Source: Treponema sp. C6A8
GTDB taxonomy: Bacteria; Spirochaetota; Spirochaetia; Treponematales; Treponemataceae
Direction of reading: 5' to 3'
Length of the DNA stretch: 64,000 bases
NCBI RefSeq assembly: GCF_000619925.1
Contig: NZ_JHVB01000011.1
Coordinates: 40,030 to 104,029, forward strand
Part shown: positions 35,459-44,521 of the stretch, in pieces
Position numbering within the stretch: position 1 is the stretch's first letter
How the letters are laid out: every line of letters starts with the position of its first letter
Translations under genes and position numbers: made by a program
The notes under the pieces: generated by a model
Told to the model about the DNA's origin: nothing
Seen by the model: only the letters and a program-made list of their open reading frames with translations
Database searches by the model: none

Positions 35459-35627
35459 CAGGTTCTAGGTTTTAAGTTCTGGGGAGTTTTTTGGGGGTTA
35501 GGGGGTTTTAGGGGGAAAGTACCGCGTCCCCCTAGGCGAAGGGGTAGCGGAAGACAGCTTGCTGGCTGTAGCGAGGGGGAGACTTCCCCCTCCTTCCTAT
35601 AACCTAAAACCTGGCACCTGTAACCTA
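35459..35627 (-). repeat. GC-rich repeat copy A3 between sufS and sufU, with inverted AGGTT arms
   Basis: Core 35515-35596 (GGGGAAGTCTCCCCC..., CGCTACCCCTTCGCC on minus strand). Flanking arms: AGGTTCTAGGTTTTAAG at 35461-35477 and ATAACCTAAAACCTGGCACC on the right at 35599-35618, in inverted orientation. The sufS stop TAG (35627-35625) is the first triplet of the right arm, TAGGTTACAGGTGC. Confidence 0.75.
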
Positions 35628-36866
35628 GTCACTAAACCCAGCCCAATGCCTAACCTGGGCGATTTTTTCAAGGAAGGTGTCGACTTCTTCTTCGGTGTTG
35701 TAAAAATAGAGGCTGGCACGGGCTGTAGCTGTCTGACCAAGATACTGGCCTAGCGGCTGAGCGCAGTGGTGGCCTGCACGAATGGCAATGTGTTCTTCAC
35801 TAAGAAGGGTCGCAATGTCGTGAGGATGAACGCCATCTATTGTAAAAGTTGCAATTCCGCAGCGTTTGTTTCCGTCTTTACTTCCTATGATGTTAATATG
35901 AGGGATTTTCTTCATGCCGTCAATAAGGCGGCAGCAGAGGGCGTTGTCGTGTTCTGTTATGTAGTCAAGGCCTACCGACTGAACGTAGCGGATAGCGGCT
36001 GCCATACCAACGGCATCGCCTGCGCTTACGGTTCCTGCCTCAAACTTGTGGGGAACTTCTGCCCAGGTTGCAGTCTCGCGGGTAACGTATTCAATCATTT
36101 CGCCGCCGCGGAGGAAAGGATCCATTTCTTCAAGAAGGGCCTTTTTCCCGTAGAGGGCACCGATTCCCATAGGACCGCCAAGCTTATGTCCGCTCATTGC
36201 AAAAAAGTCTGCGTCCATGTCCTGAACGTCAACCTTAATGTGAGGGGCAGACTGGGCTCCGTCTACAATCATAATTGCTCCGTTTTTGTGAGCAACCTCA
36301 GCAATCTTTTTTACCGGGTTTGTAACACCAAGAACATTACTTACGTGGACTACAGAAACAATTTTTGTGCGGGAATTGATTTTAGAATTGATTTCTTCGT
36401 CGCTGATTACGCCGCTTTCTTTATCGCATTCCATGAATACGAGTTTTGCGCCGGTTTTCTGGCAAACCATCTGCCATGGAACGATGTTTGAGTGGTGCTC
36501 CATGATTGTAACGCAGATTTCGTCGCCTGCTTTAAGCTTATTTAGTCCCCAGCTGTAAGCAACAAGGTTCAGGCTTTCTGAGGCATTACGGGTAAATACA
36601 ATTTCAGACGCTTCCTTTGCATTGATGAACTTTGCGGTAGTTTCGCGGGCATTTTCGTAGGCAAGGGTAGCGCGCTCACTCAGTGAATAAAGTCCACGGA
36701 GTGGGTTTGCATTTTCTGTTGCATAAAAGTGGGTCATCGCATTCAATACGATGAAGGGACGCTGGGCAGTTGCCGCAGTGTCAAAATATATCAGGTCCTT
36801 GTTTTCTACGGAAGATTTTTCATCAATCGCTTTGAAAAACGGAAAGTCTTTTCTGTATTTATTCAT
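35625..36866 (-). CDS. sufS: Cysteine desulfurase
   Basis: 413 residues, class V PLP aminotransferase. It takes sulfur from cysteine for Fe-S cluster assembly. The PLP-lysine lies in MSGHKLGGPMGIGALYG; the active-site Cys is in RAGHHCAQPLG. GLYSLSERAT at the N-terminus and FTRNASESLNLVAYSWG are SufS-like (group II, fixed Cys loop). SD AGGG. Between sufD and sufU in sufCBDSU. The stop codon is supplied by repeat A3. Confidence 0.96.
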   Translation of the reverse strand: MNKYRKDFPFFKAIDEKSSVENKDLIYFDTAATAQRPFIVLNAMTHFYATENANPLRGLYSLSERATLAYENARETTAKFINAKEASEIVFTRNASESLNLVAYSWGLNKLKAGDEICVTIMEHHSNIVPWQMVCQKTGAKLVFMECDKESGVISDEEINSKINSRTKIVSVVHVSNVLGVTNPVKKIAEVAHKNGAIMIVDGAQSAPHIKVDVQDMDADFFAMSGHKLGGPMGIGALYGKKALLEEMDPFLRGGEMIEYVTRETATWAEVPHKFEAGTVSAGDAVGMAAAIRYVQSVGLDYITEHDNALCCRLIDGMKKIPHINIIGSKDGNKRCGIATFTIDGVHPHDIATLLSEEHIAIRAGHHCAQPLGQYLGQTATARASLYFYNTEEEVDTFLEKIAQVRHWAGFSD

Positions 36867-36909
36867 AGTTTTGCCCTTATATTTTTTAATTTGCCGCGGT
36901 TAGACGGCA

Positions 36910-38007
36910 TTATTTATCTAAATATGCGTTGATTTTTTCTTTTACCTCTTCGCTTGGAATCAGAGAAGCGGCTGCCTGAATCTTTGCGCGTGACATGATT
37001 TTTTCTGCCTCTGCTTCTGAAATTCCGCGGCTTTGCATGTAAAAAAGAACTTCTTTTGAAAGACGGCCGATTGTAGAACCGTGTTCGCCTTCTACGTCTT
37101 CTTCATCACACAAAATTACAGGAATTGATTTATTTATGGCTTTTGGTGAAAGAAGGAGAACTTCTTCCATTTCGTTGCCTTTTGAGCCTGCGCAGCCGTT
37201 CTTAAAATCGATTGTTCCCCGGTAAGTTTTGAAAGCATTTTCCAAAAGTGTACCGTTTACGTTCATCAGACATTCTGATTTTTTGCCTGTGTGATAAACG
37301 ATGTGGTTCATATCAAGCATCTGGTCTTTTTTGCAGGTGTAGGCAACTTCGCTTGTGAAGCGTGACTTATAGCCTTCAAGAATTACGCCAAGTCCTGAAT
37401 CAACGTGGTGTCCGCCAAGTTCAATCTGTGTAAACTGAACTTCTGCTCCGTCCTTTGCAATTACTGCTGTATCATCCAGCTGAAGGCTGTCTGAGCCCAA
37501 AAGCTGAACTTTTGCAATGTGGATTTTTGCGTTTTCTTTTGCAAGAATCTTTGCCCGGTAGATTGACTCAGAAGCCTTTCCTTCATAAACAAAGACTACT
37601 GTGCTTTCAGAATTTTCTTCTGCAATAATGTATGTAAGATTTGCCTGATTTTCATCATTAGAAAAATTGATGATAAGAGGCTTTTCAACCTTGCCATTAA
37701 TTCTTACAGTGTTAGAAAAGTTGCTGTCTGCAAAAATTGCTTCTACAGGGTGATTTTTATCTTCTGTTACAAAATCAAAGTGAGGATGACCGTCTACAAG
37801 CTTTGGATTTTTTGCATTAAAAACTCCGCTTGTAAAATTAAGGCCTGCAGCTTCGGAAGGTGCACCTTCTTCCACTGTAATTCCATTTTTCGCATTCAAA
37901 ATCTCTGCATCAGCCGCACTAAAGGCAGCATTAAGAGTGATTTTGTCGCGGTTGAGTTTCATCCAGTTCCAGGTTAATGAAGGAATTTCATTGATTGTAG
38001 TTTCCAT
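36910..38007 (-). CDS. sufD: SufD, Fe-S assembly protein
   Basis: 365 residues of the SufB/SufD beta-helix family. C-terminal DEEDVEGEHGSTIGRLSKEV and YMQSRGISEAEAEKIMSRAK are the conserved His-containing core and end region; the N-terminal part is divergent as usual. Pairs with SufB and SufC in the scaffold complex. Its ATG overlaps the sufB stop by one base (TAATG), with SD GGGAGG inside sufB, so the two are coupled. Confidence 0.93.
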   Translation of the reverse strand: METTINEIPSLTWNWMKLNRDKITLNAAFSAADAEILNAKNGITVEEGAPSEAAGLNFTSGVFNAKNPKLVDGHPHFDFVTEDKNHPVEAIFADSNFSNTVRINGKVEKPLIINFSNDENQANLTYIIAEENSESTVVFVYEGKASESIYRAKILAKENAKIHIAKVQLLGSDSLQLDDTAVIAKDGAEVQFTQIELGGHHVDSGLGVILEGYKSRFTSEVAYTCKKDQMLDMNHIVYHTGKKSECLMNVNGTLLENAFKTYRGTIDFKNGCAGSKGNEMEEVLLLSPKAINKSIPVILCDEEDVEGEHGSTIGRLSKEVLFYMQSRGISEAEAEKIMSRAKIQAAASLIPSEEVKEKINAYLDK

Positions 38008-39419
38008 TATAAGCCTCCCTTCATCTCTAATTTTATAAGGTTATTCATCTCAACTGCATATTCCAGCGGCAATTCCTTACTTACCGGATTTGCAAAGCCC
38101 GAAACTATCATGCTGCGGGCTTCTTCTTCGCTGATTCCCCGGCTCATAAGATAAAAAATTGCGTCGCTGCTGATTCTTCCGATTTTTGCTTCGTGTCCTA
38201 CGTCGCTTGAATCGTTGAAGATTTCCATTGCAGGAACTGTATCTGAACGGCTGTCGCTGTCCAGCATCAAAGACTGGCAGGAAACACTTGCCTTACTTTC
38301 TTCTGCATCTTTTGAAATGTAGATTGCAGAACGGTAAGTGCTCATTCCGCCGCCCTTGGAAATTGACTTTGTCGTAATCAGACTTGAAGTTTTTGGGGCC
38401 AGATGAACCATCTTAGCGCCTGTATCAAGGTTCTGACCGTTACCGGCAAAAGTAATTCCTGTAAAGTCAGCCTTTGCGTTGCGGCCAACAAGGTCACTTT
38501 CCGGGTACAAATAAGAAACGTGAGAACCAAAGGAGCCCGAAACCCATTCAATGCTTGCGTCCTCTTCAACCTTAGCACGTTTTGTGTTCAGGTTGTACAT
38601 ATTTTTTGACCAGTTTTCGATTGTTGAATAGCGGAGGTGAGCGCCTTTTTTTACAAAAAGTTCTACCGCACCCGCGTGTAAGTTTGCTTCGTTGTATTTT
38701 GGAGCAGAACAGCCTTCAATAAAGTGTAAATCTGCGCCTTCATCAACAATAATCAGAGTGTGCTCAAACTGACCGGCTCCCTTTGCGTTCAAGCGGAAGT
38801 ATGACTGAAGAGGGAAGGAAAGATGTACGCCCTTTGGAACGTAAACAAAAGATCCACCAGACCAAACCGCACCATGAAGGGCAGCAAATTTGTGGTCTTT
38901 AGGTGTAATCAAAGTCATAAAGTATTCTTTTACCATTGGTCCCCATTCTGGAGACTTGAGGGCATCTTCAAAGCCCAGGTAAACTACGCCCTGCTTTGCA
39001 ACTTCGTCCTGAACATTGTGATAAACAAGTTCTGAATCGTACTGGGCACCCACGCCGGCAAGAGATTTTCTCTCAGCTTCAGGAATACCAAGCTTTTCAA
39101 AGGTGTCTTTAATATCCTGAGGAACGTCTTCCCAGCTTCCGCTCATCTGAGTTTTTGGACGAACGTAAGTTGCAATGTCGTCGATGTTAAGGCCTTCAAT
39201 TGAAGGACCCCAGTCAGGCACTTTGAGCTGATTATATATTTCCAGCGATTTAAGGCGGAATTCCCTCATCCATTCAGGGTCGCCCTTTTCTTCGCTGAGT
39301 TTTGTTACGATTTCAGCTGTCAATCCGCTTTCGATTCGGTAAAAGTCCTTTTCCGATTCTTCGTAGCGGAAGTCATAAAAATCGCGGTTTATGTCGTTTA
39401 TCTGTGTCTTTTCTTCCAT
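38007..39419 (-). CDS. sufB: SufB, Fe-S scaffold protein
   Basis: 470 residues, the most conserved SUF protein. Seen: KTQMSGSWEDVPQDIKDTFE, VWSGGSFVYVPKGVHLSFPL, EGCSAPKYNEANLHAGAVEL, and DVGHEAKIGRISSDAIFYLM. With SufC and SufD it forms the scaffold on which clusters are built. The upstream repeat A4 runs up to 8 bases before the ATG, so its left arm forms the leader of sufB and no good SD is left (AAAGAAATT). Confidence 0.95.
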   Translation of the reverse strand: MEEKTQINDINRDFYDFRYEESEKDFYRIESGLTAEIVTKLSEEKGDPEWMREFRLKSLEIYNQLKVPDWGPSIEGLNIDDIATYVRPKTQMSGSWEDVPQDIKDTFEKLGIPEAERKSLAGVGAQYDSELVYHNVQDEVAKQGVVYLGFEDALKSPEWGPMVKEYFMTLITPKDHKFAALHGAVWSGGSFVYVPKGVHLSFPLQSYFRLNAKGAGQFEHTLIIVDEGADLHFIEGCSAPKYNEANLHAGAVELFVKKGAHLRYSTIENWSKNMYNLNTKRAKVEEDASIEWVSGSFGSHVSYLYPESDLVGRNAKADFTGITFAGNGQNLDTGAKMVHLAPKTSSLITTKSISKGGGMSTYRSAIYISKDAEESKASVSCQSLMLDSDSRSDTVPAMEIFNDSSDVGHEAKIGRISSDAIFYLMSRGISEEEARSMIVSGFANPVSKELPLEYAVEMNNLIKLEMKGGL

Positions 39420-39426
39420 AATTTCT

Positions 39427-39597
39427 TTAGGTTTTAGGTTCTAGGTTTTAGGTGTCAGGGTGGGGGAAGTCTCCCCCTCGCTGCAACCGTACGCACGCAA
39501 GCGTGCTCCCGTTTTCCGCTACCCCCTCTGCGGGCTCAGTCGCCGCCCGCAACGCCTGCTATCTACCTATAACCTAGCACCTTTAACCTATAACCTA
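39427..39597 (-). repeat. GC-rich repeat copy A4 between sufC and sufB, with AGGTT arms
   Basis: Minus-strand order: TAGGTTATAGGTTAAAGG and CTAGGTTATAGG arm, AGCAGGCGTTGCGGGCGGCG, GAGCCCGCAGAGGGGGTAGC, GAGGGGGAGACTTCCCCC, then CCTAAAACCTAGAACCT. Arms are inverted with respect to each other. The sufC stop is the first TAG of the arm. Confidence 0.8.
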
Positions 39598-40332
39598 TTT
39601 TATATATCCTTCAAAGCCTTTTTCATTAATCTCCTTGAACAACTGACCATCTCCTGTCTTGGCAATGTGGCCTTTTACAAGGATGTGAGTTTTATCTACG
39701 TTCAGGCCGTCGAGAATCTTTGTTGTGTGGGTGATAATCAAAAGAGAACCGTTTGTAAGGCGGCGGTATTCTTCAAGACCTTTTGCAACAAAACGAACAG
39801 CATCAACGTCAAGACCAGAATCAGTTTCATCAAGAATTGCAAAATCAGGTTTGAGCATCAAAAGCTGAAGGATTTCACTCTTTTTGCGTTCACCGCCGGA
39901 AAATCCTACGTTCAAATCGCGTTTTGCATAATCCGGGTTCATGTTCAAAAGTTCCATGCAGGCCTTAAGCTCTTTCTGGAACTGGAAAAGCTTTACGCGT
40001 TCGCCTGTTTTCTGCTGAAGGGCAGAGCGGATAAAAGTTTCAAGCGAAATGCCAGGAACTTCAAGCGGCGCCTGGAAAGACATGAACATTCCCATCTTTG
40101 CACGCTTGTCTGTGCTTTCTTCTGTAATATCTGTATCTTTGAAAAAGATTTTTCCACCTGTGATTTTGTAAACAGGGTTGCCTAAAAGGGTGTTTCCCAA
40201 AGATGATTTTCCGGCACCATTTGGTCCCATAAGTACGTGAGTTTCGCCGGCGTTTATAGTAAGGTTCAGGTCGTTGAGAATCTGTTTTCCGTCCTCAAGT
40301 CCTGCGTTTAAATGTTGGATATCAAGTAACAT
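39595..40332 (-). CDS. sufC: SufC, Fe-S assembly ATPase
   Basis: 245 residues, ABC-type soluble ATPase that drives the SufBCD scaffold. Walker A GPNGAGKSS, signature FSGGERKKSEI, Walker B FAILDETDSGLD, and IITHTTKIL switch. First gene of the operon. The promoter (40339-40367) is near consensus, and the ATG follows the -10 by six bases with no SD, so the operon mRNA is probably leaderless. No IscR/Rrf2 regulator adjoins. The stop codon is supplied by repeat A4. Confidence 0.95.
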   Translation of the reverse strand: MLLDIQHLNAGLEDGKQILNDLNLTINAGETHVLMGPNGAGKSSLGNTLLGNPVYKITGGKIFFKDTDITEESTDKRAKMGMFMSFQAPLEVPGISLETFIRSALQQKTGERVKLFQFQKELKACMELLNMNPDYAKRDLNVGFSGGERKKSEILQLLMLKPDFAILDETDSGLDVDAVRFVAKGLEEYRRLTNGSLLIITHTTKILDGLNVDKTHILVKGHIAKTGDGQLFKEINEKGFEGYIK

Positions 40333-40338
40333 AGCATA

Positions 40339-40367
40339 AATATACTAAAAAGATAGGTTAATGGCAA
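40339..40367 (-). promoter_or_regulatory. suf operon promoter with start at ATG
   Basis: Minus strand: TTGCCA (40367-40362), 17-base spacer, TATATT (40344-40339), six bases, ATG at 40332. No SD between. Confidence 0.7.
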
Positions 40368-40455
40368 ATATAAAAATTTTCCGGAAAGCTGCAATTCCAT
40401 TTATTAAAAAGTCCAGACGTGATAAAATATAAAAAATGTTTTTAAGAGGTGAAAA

Positions 40456-41751
40456 ATGTCTGCACAATTCTACGGACCGAGCGACAAGCCTCCATTAAAA
40501 AAATGGATTCCGCTCAGTTTTCAGCATGTGTTCGCCATGTTTGGCGCAACTGTTTTGGTTCCTCTGCTCACAGGGCTCAGTACATCAACAGCTTTGTTTA
40601 CTGCAGGAACAGGAACTTTACTTTACAGCCTTGTTACAAAGGCAAAGGTTCCGGCCTTTTTAGGCTCATCGTTTGCATTTATTCCGGCTTTGATTGGAAT
40701 AAGTCAGGCTTATGGCGCTCCTTACGCAATGGGCGGCGCAATTTTTGCAGGTATTTTCTATTGTATAATAGCAATAATCATCAGATTTGCAGGAAAGGAC
40801 TGGATTGACCGCGCTCTCCCTCCTGTTGTAATCGGTTCTGTAATTATCGTAATCGGTTTGTGTCTTGCACCAACTGCAATTAACGAAGCCTTCTATATTA
40901 ATAATGAATATTCACTTGTAGCACTTTCAATCGCAGCTGTAACCCTGTGTGTTGCAATTATCATGATTGTATTTATCAGAAGCTTCTTTAATACACTGGC
41001 AATCTTAATCGGACTTTTGGGCGGCTACATCTTTACTTTGATTATGGGAATCTTCTTCCCGGCTTACCGCCTGATTGATTTTAGCGGAGTCCGTGCTGCT
41101 AAATGGTTTGCCCTTCCATTCCTTCAGACTGCTGCTGACGGTTCAACCTTCTGGATGGCTCCAAAGTTCAATCTTGTTGCAATCCTTACTTTTGTAATCG
41201 TTTCAATTTCTACAATCTGCGAGCACCTTGGTGATACTCTTACAACTTCTAAGGTTGTTGGAAAGGACTTCTATAAAGATCCAGGTCTTCACCGCACTTT
41301 GATTGGTGACGGTCTTGCAACGGCCTGGGCTGCAGTTTGGGGCGGACCTCCGAACACAACTTACGGAGAAAATATTGGTGTTATGGTAATCACAAAGGTT
41401 TATTCTGTTTGGGTTATCGGTGGTGCTGCTGTAATTGCCGTTCTGCTTTCTTTCTGCCAGAAGTTCGGTGCTTTGATTCAGACAATTCCGACTCCGGTTT
41501 TGGGCGGTATCTGTACTTTGCTTTACGGACTTATCGCTTCAAGCGGACTACGCACAATCTTTGATGCCGGCGTTGACTACACAGACAAGAGAAACCTTAC
41601 AATTTCATCAGTAATCATGGTAATCGGTATTGGCGGCGGTGCTTTGCAGTTCAATATTGGACCTGATTTCAAATTCAGCCTTGGCGGAGTTGCCCTTGCA
41701 ACAATCGTTGGTATTGTGCTGAATCTGATTATTCCTAAGAAGGCAAATTAA
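40456..41751 (+). CDS. Uracil/xanthine permease family transporter (NCS2)
   Basis: 431 residues, about 14 TM segments, NCS2 (nucleobase-cation symporter) family. Seen: FQHVFAMFGATVLVPLLTGL at the start, SSFAFIPALIGI, PPVVIGSVIIVIGLCLAPTA, and EHLGDTLTTSKVVGKDFYKD before ATAWAAVWGGPPNTTYGENI. The UraA-type motifs favour uracil; H+-coupled uptake across the inner membrane is expected. Good SD (GAGGTG). Divergent from the suf operon, followed by palindrome P2. Confidence 0.9.
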   Translation: MSAQFYGPSDKPPLKKWIPLSFQHVFAMFGATVLVPLLTGLSTSTALFTAGTGTLLYSLVTKAKVPAFLGSSFAFIPALIGISQAYGAPYAMGGAIFAGIFYCIIAIIIRFAGKDWIDRALPPVVIGSVIIVIGLCLAPTAINEAFYINNEYSLVALSIAAVTLCVAIIMIVFIRSFFNTLAILIGLLGGYIFTLIMGIFFPAYRLIDFSGVRAAKWFALPFLQTAADGSTFWMAPKFNLVAILTFVIVSISTICEHLGDTLTTSKVVGKDFYKDPGLHRTLIGDGLATAWAAVWGGPPNTTYGENIGVMVITKVYSVWVIGGAAVIAVLLSFCQKFGALIQTIPTPVLGGICTLLYGLIASSGLRTIFDAGVDYTDKRNLTISSVIMVIGIGGGALQFNIGPDFKFSLGGVALATIVGIVLNLIIPKKAN

Positions 41752-41753
41752 AC

Positions 41754-41897
41754 AGAAAATGCGGAGCCGGGGTTCGTGATTTGCGTAGCATTGAATGCGG
41801 GAAAGCAGGTTTGCTGAAAGCAAACTTGCGAAGTATATAAAATACTTATCCGCATTCTCGGCGGAGCAAATTACGGTTTCCGGCGGGAGCATTTTCT
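41754..41897. repeat. 144-bp imperfect palindrome, element P2
   Basis: Outer arms AGAAAATGC (41754-41762) and GCATTTTCT (41889-41897), then CCGG blocks and AATGCGG/CCGCATT at the base of the loop. The loop holds two hairpins: GCAGGTTTGC-TGAAA-GCAAACTTGC and AAGTAT-ATAAA-ATACTT. Lies between the permease and the DUF2974 gene; may end the permease transcript. Confidence 0.65.
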
Positions 41898-41912
41898 TTG
41901 AGGGGGCCTTTT

Positions 41913-43028
41913 ATGGCAGATTTATTTGATTATCTTGACTGGCGCGGTGATTTATCTTTTGAATCAGTGCCGTTTGGAAAAATTGATGCGCTTATACTTT
42001 CGCAGCTTTCTTATTTAAAATTCAATGGCCTGGTACCGCAAAGTATTAAACTTAGCGATGCCATTACGCTTTCTGATTTGGATAAGATTTTTAAGGCTGC
42101 GCCAGATTATGACTTCAGGGTAGATTTAGGCCCCGGAATCAACGAGCGCACTGCCGAACTGTTAGCCAAAGCTGCCTCTTGCGAGCGGTTTAAAAATGTT
42201 CGCATTCTGGGATTCTGCGAAAAAATTGATGAACAGAATGTTGAACAGTTTGCCGCCATGGTGTTTGTTTTTGGCAAAACATCTGTAATTACTTTTCGCG
42301 GAACGGATGAAACAATTGTAGGCTGGAAAGAAGACTGCAATATTGCCTGCGTGCCAGAAATCCTTTCTCAGCGGGATGCGTCTGCTTATTGCCAGATGGC
42401 GTTTGATTCCCTTAAAACTGATTTTATTATCTGCGGGCATTCCAAGGGTGGAAACTTAGCCATCAATTCTGCCGTAAAATGCGGTGCCAAATCACAAAAG
42501 AAAATCAGTGCTATTTATAATTTTGATGGTCCTGGTTTTTCTAAAGCTTTTTTTGAAAGCCCTGACTTTTGTGCAATAGAAAATCGCCTTGTAAACGTGT
42601 ATCCGTCAGGCTCTATTGTAGGAATGATTTTCTGTCATCCACAAAACTATGAAATCATTAAGGCAAATCGTGTGGGGGCTATGCAGCATGACCCGTGCTG
42701 CTGGCAGATTTTAGGAAATAATTTTGTTCACAAAAAAGATTTTTCAAAGGAAAGTCAGTTTTTTTATAATTCCGTTAACAACTGGATTGACCGCATGTCT
42801 TCGGAAGAAAAACAGACCTTTGTAAATTCAATTTTTGAAGTTATAGAAGCATCTGGCTTTAAAACTATTACAGAATTCTATGATAATCCTGTGATGGCTT
42901 CTGCAAAAATTATTAAAAAACTTGCTTCTATGGACAAAACTACGCGCGACGACATAAAACGTGTTATGCACAATTTTAGAATCTGCGTAAAAGAAGAAAT
43001 CCCTTTCCTTCAGATTTTTGACCGATAA
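41913..43028 (+). CDS. DUF2974 (Mbeg1-like) alpha/beta hydrolase
   Basis: 372 residues from ATG 41913 (MADLFDYLDWRGD), with SD GAGGGGG. The listed upstream TTG is before the SD. It carries TFRGTDETIVGWKEDCNIA and CGHSKGGNLAINSAVKCG with the nucleophile Ser in GHSKGG, then VYPSGSIVGMIF and NNWIDRMSSEEKQTFV. These fit the DUF2974/Mbeg1 family of lipase-like hydrolases. No signal peptide, so cytoplasmic. Substrate unknown. Role inferred from fold. Confidence 0.82.
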   Translation: MADLFDYLDWRGDLSFESVPFGKIDALILSQLSYLKFNGLVPQSIKLSDAITLSDLDKIFKAAPDYDFRVDLGPGINERTAELLAKAASCERFKNVRILGFCEKIDEQNVEQFAAMVFVFGKTSVITFRGTDETIVGWKEDCNIACVPEILSQRDASAYCQMAFDSLKTDFIICGHSKGGNLAINSAVKCGAKSQKKISAIYNFDGPGFSKAFFESPDFCAIENRLVNVYPSGSIVGMIFCHPQNYEIIKANRVGAMQHDPCCWQILGNNFVHKKDFSKESQFFYNSVNNWIDRMSSEEKQTFVNSIFEVIEASGFKTITEFYDNPVMASAKIIKKLASMDKTTRDDIKRVMHNFRICVKEEIPFLQIFDR

Positions 43029-43055
43029 AGGCTAACAAATCTTACTACAAATAGT

Positions 43056-43084
43056 TTGCACCTCTTCTTTTTACATACTATAAT
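43056..43084 (+). promoter_or_regulatory. Promoter of FHA gene, start at ATG
   Basis: TTGCAC (43056-43061), 17-base spacer, TATAAT (43079-43084), six bases, ATG at 43091; no SD. Confidence 0.65.
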
Positions 43085-43090
43085 TAGAGT

Positions 43091-43435
43091 ATGAGTGATA
43101 AAACTATAGTTACTGACAGCCCGGTAGGAAAACACCTTGAATCTTTTGGTGAAGCAAAACCTGCCTCTTATCTTATGTTCAACAAGCAGAAAATTGACCT
43201 TGTTGCTAAAATTTCAATCGGACGTGATACAGACAATGACGTTGTAGTTGATAATAAGCTTGCAAGCCGTCATCATGCTATGATTCAGAAAATCAAGAAT
43301 GCATATTTTATCAAGGATATGGGAAGTACAAACGGAACCTTTATTAACGGCGTTCGTATTCCTAACGACAAATATGTAAAGCTGAATCCTGGCGATAAAA
43401 TTACAATCGGAAACATGAATCTGGTGGTTTCTTAG
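43091..43435 (+). CDS. Stand-alone FHA-domain phosphothreonine-binding protein
   Basis: 114 residues, nearly all one FHA domain: ISIGRDTDNDVVVDNKLASR, then HHAMIQ and GSTNGTFINGVRI. Conserved Gly-Arg, Ser-Arg-His and Asn-Gly residues are all present, so it should bind phosphothreonine. N-terminal 30 residues include several Thr and Ser and may be phosphorylated. A phosphoesterase and a Ser/Thr kinase follow in the same direction, making it the likely reader of the kinase's marks. Leaderless start expected. Confidence 0.88.
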   Translation: MSDKTIVTDSPVGKHLESFGEAKPASYLMFNKQKIDLVAKISIGRDTDNDVVVDNKLASRHHAMIQKIKNAYFIKDMGSTNGTFINGVRIPNDKYVKLNPGDKITIGNMNLVVS

Positions 43436-43453
43436 GAGAAACTTCGTTAAAAC

Positions 43454-44488
43454 ATGCTTTCTGAAGTAAAAAAAATCCTTTGGGCTGCTGACCTTCCTTC
43501 TCATGACGAAATTTTTGCCCTTGCCGATGAAGCATCTACTGTTCTGGAATCTGAAATAAATGATTACAGACAGATTAGTGAACTTGGCAAGCCGGGAAGC
43601 CTTCTGGATTTTCAAAAATCACCTTTACCTCTTATTGTTGTACCCGATTTGCATGCCCGTCCTCTTTTTATGGAAAAAATCCTTGATTACAGGCTGCCTG
43701 AAGATTTTGTCAGCGGGGCTCTTACTGTTTTTGAAGCCGTGGAAAAAGGACTTGCCAGAATTGTTGCGGTTGGAGATGCACTTCATTCTGAAGTTGATAC
43801 AAAAGAACGCTGGATTGCCGCTGAAATTGAATTTGCCAGCAACATTTATACGGGGCCTGCAATCTCAAATGAAATGAAAGACGGTTTTGCAATTCTTGGC
43901 GCCCTGATGAAATTAAAGTCCATGTTCCCGGCAAATGTTCATTTCTTAAAAGGAAACCATGAAAATATTTTGAACCGCACTGGGGAAGGCGACTATTCCT
44001 TTGTAAAATTTGCTGACGAAGGCCGTATGGTCCGCGAATTTATTACCGAATATTACGGAGAAGATGTCCTTTATCTTATTTCCTGTGTAGAAAATGTCCT
44101 TCCTTTGATTGCCGTAACAAATAATTGTGTCGTTTCCCATGCAGAACCTCGTTTTGGCTTCAGAAAAGATCAACTGATTAATGCCAGAAGCGACGCCAGC
44201 GTTGTGGAAGGCCTTACCTGGACAGATAATGACGCCGCCCAGGACGGCAGCGTTATGGAAATTATAGAAGAACTTTGTGCTTTACCTTCCGGCCCTGACC
44301 GTGATAAGGCTCTTGAAAATTATGTTTATTTAGGCGGTCACCGTCCTGTAAAAGAAAATTACAAGCTTCGACAAAATGGAAAGTATATCCAGATTCATAA
44401 TCCCCGCCTGCAGAATATTGCTCTTGTCAGACCTTACAGAAAATTTAATCCTGAAACAGATATTGTTAGTGTTACGAATTTCAAATAA
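43454..44488 (+). CDS. Calcineurin-like metallophosphoesterase
   Basis: 344 residues. Metal-binding motifs in PPP-like order: VPDLHARPLF (D-x-H), VGDALHSEVD (GD), LKGNHENILN (GNH), VSHAEPRF and GGHRPV. The D-x-H motif and GDxxD variants suggest an altered but intact dinuclear site. Lies 18 bases after the FHA gene and before the kinase gene, so it is a plausible serine/threonine protein phosphatase or cyclic-nucleotide/diadenosine phosphoesterase. The SD AGGAG is 15 bases from ATG, a poor distance. Confidence 0.82.
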   Translation: MLSEVKKILWAADLPSHDEIFALADEASTVLESEINDYRQISELGKPGSLLDFQKSPLPLIVVPDLHARPLFMEKILDYRLPEDFVSGALTVFEAVEKGLARIVAVGDALHSEVDTKERWIAAEIEFASNIYTGPAISNEMKDGFAILGALMKLKSMFPANVHFLKGNHENILNRTGEGDYSFVKFADEGRMVREFITEYYGEDVLYLISCVENVLPLIAVTNNCVVSHAEPRFGFRKDQLINARSDASVVEGLTWTDNDAAQDGSVMEIIEELCALPSGPDRDKALENYVYLGGHRPVKENYKLRQNGKYIQIHNPRLQNIALVRPYRKFNPETDIVSVTNFK

Positions 44489-44521
44489 TATATAGAAGAA
44501 GTTAGTTTTTAGAGGGCAGCT

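Noticed and set aside
35766..36491. 241-codon plus-strand frame opposite sufS
   Set aside because: Antisense shadow of sufS, with Cys-rich nonsense composition and no start signals.
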